Shown: positions 1 through 8,962 of the stretch, piece after piece
Numbering within the stretch: position 1 is the first letter of the stretch
Layout of the letters: the number at the start of each line of letters is the position of its first letter
Assembly: GCA_035275065.1 (NCBI GenBank)
Contig: DATENM010000063.1
Location: 79,689 to 143,688 of the forward strand
Reading direction: 5' to 3'
Origin: Blastocatellia bacterium
GTDB lineage: Bacteria > Acidobacteriota > Blastocatellia > UBA7656
Length of the DNA stretch: 64,000 nt
Notes under the pieces: generated by a model
Database searches by the model: none
Told to the model about the DNA's origin: nothing
The model's input: only the letters and a program-made list of their open reading frames with translations
Made by a program: the position numbers and the translations under genes

Positions 1-621
1 GTGGCCGGTAATCATCGTGGCCTTCGGTTTTCCGGTCGAGCCGGAGGTATAGAGCAGCCCCATCAGGTTGTCAGGCGATGTAGGCGATGCGACCAGGGAA
101 AGGTTATGTTCGGATTCGGCGGCGAGTTCGTCTTCCGCGTCATCGAGGCGGATGAGAGTTCCCGCGAAGCCGGGCAACTGCCCTGCCAACGCACTGTGCG
201 TCAGAAGTATTGATGCCCTGGCCTCGTCAATCATAAACAGCAGGCGATCTCGGGGCATTCGCGGGTCGAGGGGCACGTAAGCCCCGCCTGCCTTGATGAT
301 GCCCAGCAGACCGATGACCATCTCGGGTGAGCGCTCCACGAGTATGCCCACGCACTGCTCTGGCCGGACCCCAAGCCTGTGCAGCCTGTGCGCCACTCGA
401 TTCGCCCGTGTGTTCAGTTCAGCATAGGTCAACTGCTGGGATTCAAAGACTAACGCCACCGCGTCGGCCGTCCGGGCGACCTGCTCCTCAAATAGCCTGT
501 GGATGGATCGAGGGGCGGTCGTGGGATTATTCCACTCGAGCAGAAGCTCGCGTGATACCCCCGGCTCGCGCGCGAGTGAATCAATTAATTCGGCGGAGGG
601 ATTCAGTCGTGCGTCTTGCAT
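1..621 (-). CDS. NRPS adenylation domain, N-terminal part (runs off the left edge)
   Basis: The first 207 codons of an amino-acid-activating adenylation domain of the nonribosomal peptide synthetase / AMP-binding superfamily. Adenylation core motifs are visible in order: LTYAELN (A1) near residue 70, KAGGAYVPLDP (A2) near residue 110 and LLYTSGSTGKPKA (A3, phosphate loop) near residue 195. The ATG at 621-619 is the only ATG start in a frame closed upstream by a TAG at about 683. No strong ribosome binding site precedes it. The roughly 30 residues before the fold resemble the linker that normally follows a condensation domain, so this protein may begin with an A domain instead of a C domain. 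It would activate an amino acid and load it on a carrier domain outside the window. Substrate-specificity residues lie beyond the edge and cannot be read. Confidence 0.9.
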   Translation of the reverse strand, partial: MQDARLNPSAELIDSLAREPGVSRELLLEWNNPTTAPRSIHRLFEEQVARTADAVALVFESQQLTYAELNTRANRVAHRLHRLGVRPEQCVGILVERSPEMVIGLLGIIKAGGAYVPLDPRMPRDRLLFMIDEARASILLTHSALAGQLPGFAGTLIRLDDAEDELAAESEHNLSLVASPTSPDNLMGLLYTSGSTGKPKATMITGH

Positions 622-750
622 AAGTGGTGTCTCGAAACGCTGAAGTCGCGGCCCCCGCGAGCATGTGGCCTGCGCGCGTGCCTACCGCAATGTATTCCTG
701 TGCGGCAAGGTACGGAGCGGCTCTCCGCGAAAAACGCGCTCGCAGGGCCT

Positions 751-1785
751 TTACGCACCCAAAGCCGACATCAGGCGATCTAGATATCTCTGTGAGGTGT
801 TAAGCCGGTAGAACGCGCCGCGAGTGATCTCGACAACGGCTTCAGGGTCGCTCGCAATGGCCGGCTTGATGACGTTACTGAACCAGTTGTCGGCGTGAGC
901 CCTGTCAATCATCACGTGCGCTTCGTAGTATTCGGCGTCTCCCAAGTTCAGCATGTTCCGCTCCCACGCGGTGATGACATCCCTAAAACGTTGGGGCGCG
1001 AGATACTCGGTGACGGCGAAATAGCCGATGGCCTGGTAGAAATACTGACGGCGCAAGGAGAGCATCAGCGACAAATTTCCGCACGCCAGAGCCTCCGTCG
1101 TGAGCGACCCATTCACATTCGCTTCGATGTCGAATTTCCTCAGAATGCGCGTAAACATTGCGGTATGCATTTTCGCCTGTATGCCCTGACCCATCTCGTC
1201 CCAATAGTTCGAACCGATCTCCAGTTTGATTCCCTCCTCTGTCCCTATTTGCACCATCGCCAGGAAGTCATCGAAGCGGGCGTCGATGGTGGTCTCCTGG
1301 ACGATGAAAGTGCGTAGTCCATCAATGCCGGCTCGTTCGCGTAAGTATTTCTCGTAAAGCGGATGATGGTAAGACGGGTGCTGACGGACTTTCTCCAGCA
1401 TCCATTTCTTGTAGGCGTCATACTCCCTGGGGACTTCGTACCATACGCTCGACGGAATGCGCTGATCTTCGTATTCGAGAAAGTGTCTCTCGATGATATT
1501 GCGCAGGTTAAGGATGGTGGCGGAAGATTCGGCAGTCGGCGCACCCGGACGCGGGATGTGAAGATACAGGCTGTAGATCTTGTATAGGGCTTGGTGGGCG
1601 GCGAAGAGGGCGTCCGGCCTGTTCTCTTTGAAGGCCGATTCACAAAGCTCGATGACCTCCGAGATGAGCGCACTCCTCTTGCGCTCCTCCTCAAATAGTC
1701 TATCAATCACTTCACCGTCAAGCAGGATGAGCTCTTCGAGGGTGGACACGAAACTCTTCGTGGTAGCCTGCGTTGACATCGCCAT
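751..1785 (-). CDS. Haem-oxygenase-like di-iron oxidase (HDO; iron-containing redox enzyme family)
   Basis: A 344-residue protein of the Haem_oxygenas_2 / iron-containing redox enzyme type, the fold used by non-haem di-iron oxidases such as SznF, UndA and BesC. Candidate iron ligands are E164 (VQETTID), the E197...H207 pair in DEMGQGIQAKMH, and the cluster E288-A-H290...D294..H297 in YYEAHVMIDRAH, which is the typical C-terminal signature. The first ~100 residues are an extra helical region. The start ATG at 1785 follows AAGGAG at suitable spacing. It lies between an NRPS gene and a 2OG-Fe oxygenase, so a tailoring role (N-oxidation, desaturation or C-C cleavage of a carrier- or peptide-bound substrate) is inferred. 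The substrate is unknown. Confidence 0.82.
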   Translation of the reverse strand: MAMSTQATTKSFVSTLEELILLDGEVIDRLFEEERKRSALISEVIELCESAFKENRPDALFAAHQALYKIYSLYLHIPRPGAPTAESSATILNLRNIIERHFLEYEDQRIPSSVWYEVPREYDAYKKWMLEKVRQHPSYHHPLYEKYLRERAGIDGLRTFIVQETTIDARFDDFLAMVQIGTEEGIKLEIGSNYWDEMGQGIQAKMHTAMFTRILRKFDIEANVNGSLTTEALACGNLSLMLSLRRQYFYQAIGYFAVTEYLAPQRFRDVITAWERNMLNLGDAEYYEAHVMIDRAHADNWFSNVIKPAIASDPEAVVEITRGAFYRLNTSQRYLDRLMSALGA

Positions 1786-1887
1786 GAGTCTTTCTCCTTA
1801 CCATCCAGAACGTAGGTATGCGGAGAGGTGAGGACCGCTTTCGCGTTGTTGCATCGGCGCGCCACGGAGCCTGGCCATTTCGGCTTC

Positions 1888-2571
1888 TTACTTTTGCTCC
1901 AGCGCCTGCTCCTCAAACTCCTGTCCGTACCATCGGTCTTCCCATTTCGAGCAGGCGACGACAATGATGTCCCGGTAGCCCGTGCCGCCGTCCAGAGCTT
2001 CGATGTCGGTCACATAGTGGAACATTCGCCGGTCGTCGAAAGCGACCAGTTGCCCTTCTTCAAGCACGGTCTTGTAAAAGGGTTCGCCGCCGGCGACGGG
2101 TATCAGGCTCATCTCCGCGCCGGAGATGTTGTGCCGCCTGAAGACTCCGATTAAGACGTAATCATGCCCGTCCTGATGAACGCCTTCCGGTACGATGTGA
2201 CCATGGATGCCGGGCCCCGTCAACACGCGGTACTGATGCACATTCAACTGCCACTCGCTCGTCGTGTCTAAGGGTATCTCCTTCGCGCCCTGATCAATGA
2301 ACTGTGTTGGGTCGATCTGGAGCGGTTGATAATGGCGTCTGATGCCGCCCGCAAATTTGTTGTACTTTGAATATGCGACGTAGGGTCGGTGCGGAAGCAG
2401 GTCGAGTCGCCAACTCTCGCCTTCAAAATAAAAGCGGTACTGCGAGAACCGCCGGTACTTATGGTTGCCACCACTATGGTCATCGAAATGCAGGTCGCCG
2501 AAACTGGCCAGGAACGCGTCGTCAACCGGCGGCATATTGATAATCGAAAACCCATCTTCGTTTAGTGCCAT
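1888..2571 (-). CDS. 2-oxoglutarate/Fe(II) dioxygenase family hydroxylase
   Basis: A 227-residue protein resembling the 2OG-Fe dioxygenase family that includes amino-acid hydroxylases such as L-isoleucine 4-hydroxylase (PF10014-like). The facial triad is visible as H132-x-D134 in PEGVHQDGHDY and a distal H185 in RRMFHYVTDI. The conserved Arg that would bind the 2-oxoglutarate carboxylate is likely R200 in TGYRDI. Length is close to the family norm and no signal peptide is seen. It would hydroxylate a free amino acid or a bound intermediate using O2 and 2-oxoglutarate. It sits 102 bases upstream of the HDO gene on the same strand, so the two may be co-transcribed as oxidative tailoring enzymes of the neighbouring NRPS. 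Family assignment is firm; the substrate is not known. Confidence 0.85.
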   Translation of the reverse strand: MALNEDGFSIINMPPVDDAFLASFGDLHFDDHSGGNHKYRRFSQYRFYFEGESWRLDLLPHRPYVAYSKYNKFAGGIRRHYQPLQIDPTQFIDQGAKEIPLDTTSEWQLNVHQYRVLTGPGIHGHIVPEGVHQDGHDYVLIGVFRRHNISGAEMSLIPVAGGEPFYKTVLEEGQLVAFDDRRMFHYVTDIEALDGGTGYRDIIVVACSKWEDRWYGQEFEEQALEQK

Positions 2572-3092
2572 GACTTACTTCCCATCAATAGGAGTAGGCG
2601 CTCCCGCCTGCCGACAATTCATGGAAGAGGTGTAAATACTGCGAGACTTGAGTGCCGGCGTCTAGCAAGGCCCACCGTTTCAGTTCGTGTCCGCCCGGGA
2701 CTCCGATTGCGAACCCCAATGATTTTGATTGGCCGAGCCCTTGAAAACGATTAGGCAAATAAGCCCTGGCAGACGATGCTAGGTTCTATGTGCGCTCCGC
2801 TGCCGCCTCCGAATCCTCCAGCGGAAAACACTGTGTAGCGAGCTCAATCACCCTACGGAATCTCGCCGCGTAACATTTCGTCCGGTCGAGGAAGCGGCTT
2901 GTATTAAGAGGTTGAAACGTCGCAAGGTTATTACTTTAGGTGTGTGCTGTCAACTAATTTCTTTCGGTTGCGGTGCAAATTACAAAAGGGTGCAAGCCCC
3001 TGCGACGTCGTACTCCATCTTATGCAGCCAGTTCTACCAGATTATTCAAGTATTTGCTTGCGCGTACCCCAACCCGGCCGTCTGATCGAGCC
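2572..3092. other. Intergenic region without a supported gene
   Basis: About 520 bases between the 2OG-Fe oxygenase (leftward, starts at 2571) and the end of the first glycosyltransferase gene (3093). Reading frames here are short or are extensions of antisense shadows. It must contain the promoter for the oxygenase-HDO pair, but no convincing -35/-10 pair stands out. The stretch 2900-2960 is more AT-rich than its surroundings. No riboswitch, tRNA or terminator is recognised. Confidence 0.5.
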
Positions 3093-4322
3093 TCAGGAAT
3101 CCGCCATTTCACTGATGAGCCTCAGCGCGAGCAATCTGCCATTTCGAGAAAATCTTCGCCGAACTTCGGCACGAGCACTTGCTGCAACTCGTCGTCGCAC
3201 GCGGTCGTCTGATGTCACCTCCCTGAGGGCGTCCGCAAATGCCTCGGGGTTGTTCGGAGGTAGGAGCCAGCCAGTGCTTCGGTGGCGGATGACTTCCGAC
3301 ACGCCACCTGCATCGCTGACGATCACCGGGACTCCCGCGGCCATCGCCTCAAGCATCGCGTTAGGGATTCCGTCCCGATCTCCGTCGGGCATCCTCCGAG
3401 CGCCGAGAACGAAGACGTCGGCTTGGGTAAGCTCTCTCTGAACGACGTCGGGTGGAACCGGGCCGACGAACTCCACGTCCTCAAGATTGAGCTCACAGGC
3501 CAGCGCCATGAGCCGCGGGAGTTCTGGTCCACCCCCTACAATCCGATAGCGATAGCGACAGCGCGACTCGGATCGCAGCAGCGCCAGAGCCCTCAAGATC
3601 ACGTCGATGCCTTTCTTCGGCACAAGACGGCACACAGAGAGGATGCGGAGGGGGACGCCGTTAACTAGCTCCCGATTCTTAACCGTAAGATCACACTCGA
3701 CATCGTGCGGGAAATGGACGACGCGCTCCGCCAGCAAGAGTGGCAATTGCTCCATCAGCGACGTCCGTGCGTGCTCCGAGCACGTAGAGATAAACCGCGC
3801 CCGGGAGCACACCTTTGTGAGGTGAACCTGTGGAACAAAGATGTCGCGTGCGTGAGCCGAAATGCTGAGTGGAATATTCAAGCGCTGACTCAGAAGGCTG
3901 GCGGCGGCGGCAGGCATGCCTAGAAAGTGTGCATGCAGCCAGTCGGGCTTCCATCTCTCAAGCGCCGGACGAATCGCAGCCGCAGCCCAGGCGGCACGGC
4001 CTGCCGCCGCCGCGCCCCTTAACCCCTTTGGAAAGAGGGTGAGTGCACGCGGCAGTTCTCGCAACGATTCTACGCCGAGACGGACTTGATGCCGGCCACC
4101 GCGCCGCGCGGGCGCGTCCGGATGGAAGACGGTAAAGGGCGACTCGGGCAGGAGTGACCTGTCAGAACGGCGCGCCGGGCTGAACGTCAAGACCACCAGC
4201 GTGAAACCAAGTGAAGCGAGGCAGGTAAGCTCGCGTCGGATGAAGGATTCCGACAGGCACGGATACTTGTCCACCATGACGGCTACCCTTCCCGCGTCAC
4301 CTCCCGGCAAATCTATTTTCAT
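3093..4322 (-). CDS. GT4-family glycosyltransferase
   Basis: A 409-residue GT-B-fold glycosyltransferase of family 4. The N-terminal acceptor half begins after a short leader with VMVDKYPCLSESFIRREL, typical of sugar-polymer GT4 enzymes. The donor half carries SVCRLVPKKGIDVILRAL (near 235) and the E-x7-E region in PNAMLEAMAAGVPVIVSDAGG (near 335). No membrane segment or signal is seen, so it is probably cytoplasmic or peripherally membrane-bound and transfers a nucleotide-activated sugar to a lipid-linked or secondary-metabolite acceptor. It is the last gene of a leftward run with two further GT4 genes just upstream, spaced 41 and 52 bases apart. Sugar and acceptor cannot be read from sequence. 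Confidence 0.9.
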   Translation of the reverse strand: MKIDLPGGDAGRVAVMVDKYPCLSESFIRRELTCLASLGFTLVVLTFSPARRSDRSLLPESPFTVFHPDAPARRGGRHQVRLGVESLRELPRALTLFPKGLRGAAAAGRAAWAAAAIRPALERWKPDWLHAHFLGMPAAAASLLSQRLNIPLSISAHARDIFVPQVHLTKVCSRARFISTCSEHARTSLMEQLPLLLAERVVHFPHDVECDLTVKNRELVNGVPLRILSVCRLVPKKGIDVILRALALLRSESRCRYRYRIVGGGPELPRLMALACELNLEDVEFVGPVPPDVVQRELTQADVFVLGARRMPDGDRDGIPNAMLEAMAAGVPVIVSDAGGVSEVIRHRSTGWLLPPNNPEAFADALREVTSDDRVRRRVAASARAEVRRRFSRNGRLLALRLISEMADS

Positions 4323-4363
4323 TCCTATCCTCGGCCGTTTTAGACACTACTCGTGTGGAATCG

Positions 4364-5461
4364 CTAGGACGTGGAATGCTCGGCATAGGAAAGCGCTTCG
4401 GAAAAGCTATCCACCGCGTTGGCCCAATTGAAGTGTTTCGACTGGGCGATCCCACGCCCCACCAGACTATCGCGGAGCGCGCGGTCGGTACTCACCGCGC
4501 GCAAAGATGCCGCCAGCGCCGAGACATCCCCATGCGGCACATGGAGCGCGGCCCCGCCGCAAACCTCACGCAACGCCGGGGCGTCCGAGGCGATGACCGG
4601 GCACCCGCAACTCATAGCTTCGACCGTAGGTAGCCCGAAGCCCTCGGTGGATGACGGAAACACTAAGGCGATTGCGGCAGAATAGAGGGCACTCAGATCG
4701 GATGGAGTCATGTAGCCCAGGTACCGCCAGCGACCATTGCTTCCACGGCCTTCTTCGGGGAGCAGGTTCTGCGATGCGCGGACCTGTGGGCCGACGACCA
4801 GGAGCAGAAGGCCCGCTTCCGCACATGCCCGAATCGCGACTTCGAGATTTTTCTTCGGCTCAATGCAACCACAAAACAGCGCGAATGGCTCATTCACCTC
4901 GAACCGCTGACGAACCGTTGAAATCGCAATGTCCCTGGGCACGGGCGCTATTTCCAAATCCACCCCCCAGGGCACGACAAACACTTTGCCGCGGGAAATG
5001 CCGAAATAGTCAATGACGGAGCGCCGGACGAACTCGCTGGGTACACATACGGCCCGGGCTCGCCGAATCCCGCGGCCGACGAGCAGGCGGAAATGGAGCG
5101 CGTTACGCCAACCCGCCAACCGCGGATGTGTCCAGGCGATGAGGTCGTGCACCGTAACGATAAATTTACACGACAGCGCCACCGGGGCCGTATAGCAAGG
5201 ACAGTGTAGGAGTTCGACGCCCTGCTTTCGCCCTAATGCCGGCAAGACCACTTGTTGCCAGGCAAAACGGGAGATGGGGGTTAGAGGGCGAACCGGCACC
5301 AGCGAAGCGTTGGGCATTTCGGATGTATGCACCCCGTGCGCAAAAACGGTTACACGTTGCAGCGGCCGCCTCTCAAGATATGAAGTCCACAGCCGTCGCG
5401 TTGCAACGGCGACTCCGCGCTCCTGCCCACCCCAGAATGATCCATCCACTCCAATGTGCAT
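4364..5461 (-). CDS. GT4-family glycosyltransferase
   Basis: A 365-residue GT-B glycosyltransferase of family 4. The N-terminus (MHIGVDGSFWGGQERGVAVA) is the usual nucleotide-fold strand followed by a Gly-rich loop. The donor-binding half contains LFCGCIEPKKNLEVAIRA near residue 200 and the GT4 signature PSSTEGFGLPTVEAMSCGCP near residue 275, with both conserved glutamates. Soluble, no signal peptide. It belongs to the leftward glycosyltransferase run, 41 bases from the next GT4 and 52 bases from the previous one. Role inferred: sequential assembly of a glycan in the same pathway as its GT4 neighbours. Confidence 0.9.
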   Translation of the reverse strand: MHIGVDGSFWGGQERGVAVATRRLWTSYLERRPLQRVTVFAHGVHTSEMPNASLVPVRPLTPISRFAWQQVVLPALGRKQGVELLHCPCYTAPVALSCKFIVTVHDLIAWTHPRLAGWRNALHFRLLVGRGIRRARAVCVPSEFVRRSVIDYFGISRGKVFVVPWGVDLEIAPVPRDIAISTVRQRFEVNEPFALFCGCIEPKKNLEVAIRACAEAGLLLLVVGPQVRASQNLLPEEGRGSNGRWRYLGYMTPSDLSALYSAAIALVFPSSTEGFGLPTVEAMSCGCPVIASDAPALREVCGGAALHVPHGDVSALAASLRAVSTDRALRDSLVGRGIAQSKHFNWANAVDSFSEALSYAEHSTS

Positions 5462-5513
5462 ATGCCGCCTAATTGCGATGTCCTTTTACGCTCCGGATGC
5501 AATGACTGAGAGT

Positions 5514-6653
5514 TCAGTTATGACAGATCGCGCCGTATACGGGAACGAGTTCCGCCGCCACGCGCGATATTGAGAAGAGATGCAGCGCCTTGCGCCGAGC
5601 GGCTTCCGCTCTTGACGCCCACGAGGCGGGCTCATCAAGGATGCGGGCTAAACCGGCCGCAAGGCCGGCGGGATCACCCGGAGGGACCAGCAAGCCTGTT
5701 TCATCTTCCGTCACGATCTCCTTCAGGCCGTCGACCGAAGATGCTATTACCGGACGTTTGGCCAGCATCGCCTCCACCGCTATTCTCCCGAATGGTTCCC
5801 GCAAAGACGGCACGGCTACCACGTCGGCGGCATATAACACAGGTGCGATCTGCTCGACCCCCTCGGTGATCCTGACTTGTGGGCCACACCCGAGATCCAC
5901 TGCGAGCCGGCGAAGTTGCCGAGTGTAGGTCGCGGCCTTCTGATCATGCTCCGGGCACAATAGCCACGCGTGTAAGTCGGGATGGGTCCGGGTCAGAATA
6001 GCAAGCGCTGCAAGGAGGACAGCGTGGCCCTTCCTGGGTATGGACTGACCGGCCATCACCACGAGCCGCTCGGCAGGAGGGATATCTAGGGCGCGGCGAA
6101 CAGCGGCTACGTGGTCGGCATCGCGCGGCGGTAAATCAGCGACGCCGTTACGAACGAGCGTAAGGTGGCGCGACGAGGGACCGAGCAGTTTCTCGGCGAA
6201 TGTCAGCGTGGCTTCAGAGATGGCTATGATCGCATCGGCTCGTCCGGCCATTGACTTGGCGACACCACGGCCGCCATAGAAATCTCGCCAGTGCCAAACC
6301 ACCGGGCAGCCTCGCCACGACGCAACCGGGCCGATCCAGAGCATGGCCTGCGCGCTGTTCGCATGGAGAAGGTGAGGTTGGAAACGCCGCACTGTTCGAT
6401 CCAGTTCCCTCCAGCCCAGAGGCAGACGGGGAAGGACAAACTTCCAGTTATTCAGTCCTCGTGAGCGCGTAACGGGACGCGCGCCCCAGTTAGCCACAGG
6501 AATGCCGGCCGTTGCGGCGGCCTCGCTCAGGGGCCCGGACGGACATAGTAAGACGGGGTCAACGCCCAGCCTCCGAACCGCGTCCATGAGTTCCAGCAGG
6601 CTGCGCTCGGCTCCGCCCAGGCCACCAAAGTGCGAGACATACAAAACCCTCAT
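5514..6653 (-). CDS. GT4-family glycosyltransferase
   Basis: A 379-residue GT-B glycosyltransferase. The start MRVLYVSHFGGLGGAERSLL is a classic GT4 N-terminus with the GGAE acceptor-side loop. The donor half shows VVMAGQSIPRKGHAVLLAAL near residue 195 and SLREPFGRIAVEAMLAKRP near residue 285 (E-x7-E). No membrane segment is predicted. It sits 33 bases downstream of the SGNH-like membrane protein gene and 52 bases upstream of another GT4, so it is probably part of one transcript for glycan assembly. Sugar specificity unknown. Confidence 0.9.
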   Translation of the reverse strand: MRVLYVSHFGGLGGAERSLLELMDAVRRLGVDPVLLCPSGPLSEAAATAGIPVANWGARPVTRSRGLNNWKFVLPRLPLGWRELDRTVRRFQPHLLHANSAQAMLWIGPVASWRGCPVVWHWRDFYGGRGVAKSMAGRADAIIAISEATLTFAEKLLGPSSRHLTLVRNGVADLPPRDADHVAAVRRALDIPPAERLVVMAGQSIPRKGHAVLLAALAILTRTHPDLHAWLLCPEHDQKAATYTRQLRRLAVDLGCGPQVRITEGVEQIAPVLYAADVVAVPSLREPFGRIAVEAMLAKRPVIASSVDGLKEIVTEDETGLLVPPGDPAGLAAGLARILDEPASWASRAEAARRKALHLFSISRVAAELVPVYGAICHN

Positions 6654-6686
6654 CGCTTGGCCAACCTCGATTGGTTAGTAAAATAG

Positions 6687-7796
6687 CTAGCTGACATACG
6701 CCGCGACTGGGGCTTCTTTGTCCTCAGTCTGCGCGCCGCTCTGGTCCGACGCGGCCGCGGGTTTCTGGCCCTTCGCCTGAAAGGTCTGGCGTTTGGTCAG
6801 TTGCTCGAACAACTGCCTGGCGACCTCGACGTGCCCTTCGTAAGAGTAGTGTCCGTCGCGGTCGTGCACGTACTTAGTCATCGGCAAGACATTGAGTTCG
6901 AGGTAGCTGAGACCATACTTGGCCGTCACTTCACGGTAGTAGGGATTGGCCGAGCACTGGAAGATCGTCAGCTCCCCACCCTGTTGCGCTAACTTATCTC
7001 TAACTGCTTGAAGGGCCTCCACCGATTTTTTTAACGAGTAGGGTAACAGTGAGAGGTCGTGCGCCTGGACTCTGTTCTCCACAAACGTCCGTAGTCTGGC
7101 AGAGCGAAAGCTGTTGCTGGTGTTCATGTAGTAACGCACAGCGGCTCTCACGATGAAGGATGCGTAGTACAGAGGGATGAGGAATTTCTGCTCGGTGGCG
7201 CTGTCAATCATTGCCTCACACCACTGCCTGGAATGTTCCGTTTCGGAGTTATAAATAATGACGTAGCCTTTGTAGAGGTCACGCCTGAAGCTTCCGTGGA
7301 CGAACGGGAGTTCCACGTCCAGGAGTATCTGATCCGGTTGATAATCAGCGACTTCCGTCTCGATAAGTCGCAGCTCTTGCACCGCGCGGAATCTTCCGTC
7401 GATACCAAAGTTCATGACCTCCACCTGATGGCCCGCCGACCGGCACATGTCTTCCAGCAGCTCGGAGAAGTTCTTCCCCTTCCCATGGCACCAGATGCCG
7501 GTCGAGTTGGATGGGCCGACGACTGCAATTCGATAAGTCCCGGGGGCTTTCGTCCGCACGAAATCGCGGGCATGGAATCCCCGGTTATTGGTCCGGAACC
7601 GTCGATGGATCCCCGGAATACGAATCTCACCTTCGGCGTTGGGTAAGTAACGGTAGCCAAGCTCATCGTCAGGCACGTAAATCTGGGGATACACCTGAAT
7701 CCAGAGCAAGTTTCTATATTTGATTCGGAGGTAGATCTCGATAACCGCTAACCCGAACAGCGCGACGATCACTCCGTAAAAGAAAAATTGAAACAT
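6687..7796 (-). CDS. Membrane-anchored SGNH/GDSL-like hydrolase
   Basis: A 369-residue protein with one N-terminal transmembrane helix (FYGVIVALFGLAVIEIYL, residues 7-24) followed by a likely periplasmic domain. YRIAVVGPSNSTGIW near residue 95 matches the first SGNH block, with the catalytic Ser at 96 or 98. The C-terminal DRDGHYSYEGHVEVA supplies an Asp/His pair as in block V, and FGIDGRFRAVQEL fits the Gly block. Such proteins (AlgJ/DltD/exosortase-locus type) often modify acyl groups on exopolysaccharides. Its position between GT4 genes, overlapping the next GT4 by 28 bases, supports acylation or deacylation of the glycan built here. A long Ala/Lys/Gln-rich tail (from about 340) is non-conserved in appearance. 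Confidence 0.72.
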   Translation of the reverse strand: MFQFFFYGVIVALFGLAVIEIYLRIKYRNLLWIQVYPQIYVPDDELGYRYLPNAEGEIRIPGIHRRFRTNNRGFHARDFVRTKAPGTYRIAVVGPSNSTGIWCHGKGKNFSELLEDMCRSAGHQVEVMNFGIDGRFRAVQELRLIETEVADYQPDQILLDVELPFVHGSFRRDLYKGYVIIYNSETEHSRQWCEAMIDSATEQKFLIPLYYASFIVRAAVRYYMNTSNSFRSARLRTFVENRVQAHDLSLLPYSLKKSVEALQAVRDKLAQQGGELTIFQCSANPYYREVTAKYGLSYLELNVLPMTKYVHDRDGHYSYEGHVEVARQLFEQLTKRQTFQAKGQKPAAASDQSGAQTEDKEAPVAAYVS

Positions 7797-8953
7797 TGCC
7801 TCTCAATGTCCTCTCTCCCGCCGATGCCGGTGGCAACACGGCCCGCGGCAAGTGAACGGTACAGCAGGCTGAGCTGATCTAACTGCTCGCAGAGTTGGAA
7901 ATCGTTTCGCACGCGCCGTTGCGCCGCGACTCCGAACGAGCGCCGAAGCTCCTCACTTCGGCCAAGCCGCGCGACGTGAGCAGCTAATTCGCTCAAGTTG
8001 CCGGGAGCGGTCAGCAGCCCTGTCACACCAGAGTCAACCAGATCCCGAACGCCGGGAACGTCGAACCCTACAATCGGAAGGCCGTGGGCCATCGCATCCA
8101 GCCCCGCGTAAGGCAAGCCCTCTGTTCTGGAAGTCATCAAGAAAATGTCGATGTCGGCGAGGAAGGCATCCGTATCGCGGATGTGGCCCAGCACCCGCAC
8201 ACTCGCTTCGGCTCGCAGATCGCGTATCGCGGCCAGCACCTGTTCCCGCTCGGGCCCATCGCCTGCAAGCAGTAATTCATGATCCAGACCGAGATGTGAA
8301 AGGGCCAGCGACATCTTGATCGCGGCCACAGGGTTCTTTTGCCATGTCAGACGGCCCAGCCAGCCGACACGCAGAAGGCGTTCTCTGGACCGCCGCCAAG
8401 AGCCCATGCTGGCGTCGATGCCGTTGTTGATCACCACCACGCGGTCTTTTGCTCCTAGCCGCCACGCCGCCTGTCCCTCGCTTTCCGACACGGCCACCAC
8501 ACCATCCGTCCAGGGCAATAGCGCGCTTTCCACCTTCCGGTACATCCAACGGCTCAAACGTCCGGGCTGGGCCAGAAAGGCATAAGCGTGTGGCGTATAC
8601 ACGACCACCGGGCGGCGCCGGCCCAGTCCGATGATCGCGCTTCGCCCAAGGGCGCCGGCTTTGGAGCTGTGAAGATGGAGAACGTCGGGCGCTGTGTTCA
8701 GTATCAAACTTCTGAGCCGAATCACGGCGGCGATATCCCGCAGCGGACGCACTTTCCGCCGCATATCAAACTCGTGGACAGTGATTCCTGCTTTTCGTAG
8801 CTGAGACAGAGTATGGCGAAACTCCGGCTTACGGCGCGTTGCGCACACCAGGTCGACAGCCAATCCGCGCGAGTGGGACCCGAGAGCGAGGTCAACGACG
8901 TGCCTCGCCGTTCCCCCATCGGTCGCTTCCAGGACAATCATTACTCTCGGCAT
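7769..8953 (-). CDS. GT4-family glycosyltransferase
   Basis: A 394-residue GT-B glycosyltransferase. The N-terminus MPRVMIVLEATDGGTARHVVD resembles capsule/EPS GT4 enzymes, with VLHLHSSKAGALGR near residue 95 as in undecaprenyl-linked polymer transferases. The donor half has VGWLGRLTWQKNPVAAIKM near 205 and TSRTEGLPYAGLDAMAHGLP near 290; the second conserved acidic residue here is Asp (GLDAM) where Glu is usual. The last 28 bases overlap the start of the SGNH-like gene, indicating translational coupling. It is separated by only 9 bases from the alpha/beta hydrolase upstream, tying the glycan genes to the carrier-protein genes in one operon. Confidence 0.9.
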   Translation of the reverse strand: MPRVMIVLEATDGGTARHVVDLALGSHSRGLAVDLVCATRRKPEFRHTLSQLRKAGITVHEFDMRRKVRPLRDIAAVIRLRSLILNTAPDVLHLHSSKAGALGRSAIIGLGRRRPVVVYTPHAYAFLAQPGRLSRWMYRKVESALLPWTDGVVAVSESEGQAAWRLGAKDRVVVINNGIDASMGSWRRSRERLLRVGWLGRLTWQKNPVAAIKMSLALSHLGLDHELLLAGDGPEREQVLAAIRDLRAEASVRVLGHIRDTDAFLADIDIFLMTSRTEGLPYAGLDAMAHGLPIVGFDVPGVRDLVDSGVTGLLTAPGNLSELAAHVARLGRSEELRRSFGVAAQRRVRNDFQLCEQLDQLSLLYRSLAAGRVATGIGGREDIERQCFNFSFTE

Positions 8954-8962
8954 TTCGAATCC

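Noticed and set aside
2930..3020. Possible riboswitch in the gap before the glycosyltransferase end
   Set aside because: The short GC/AT pattern has no conserved aptamer core and lies downstream of genes reading the other way.
2944..3441. A 165-codon plus-strand frame
   Set aside because: Its right half is antisense to the GT4 gene and its left half has no protein-like features.
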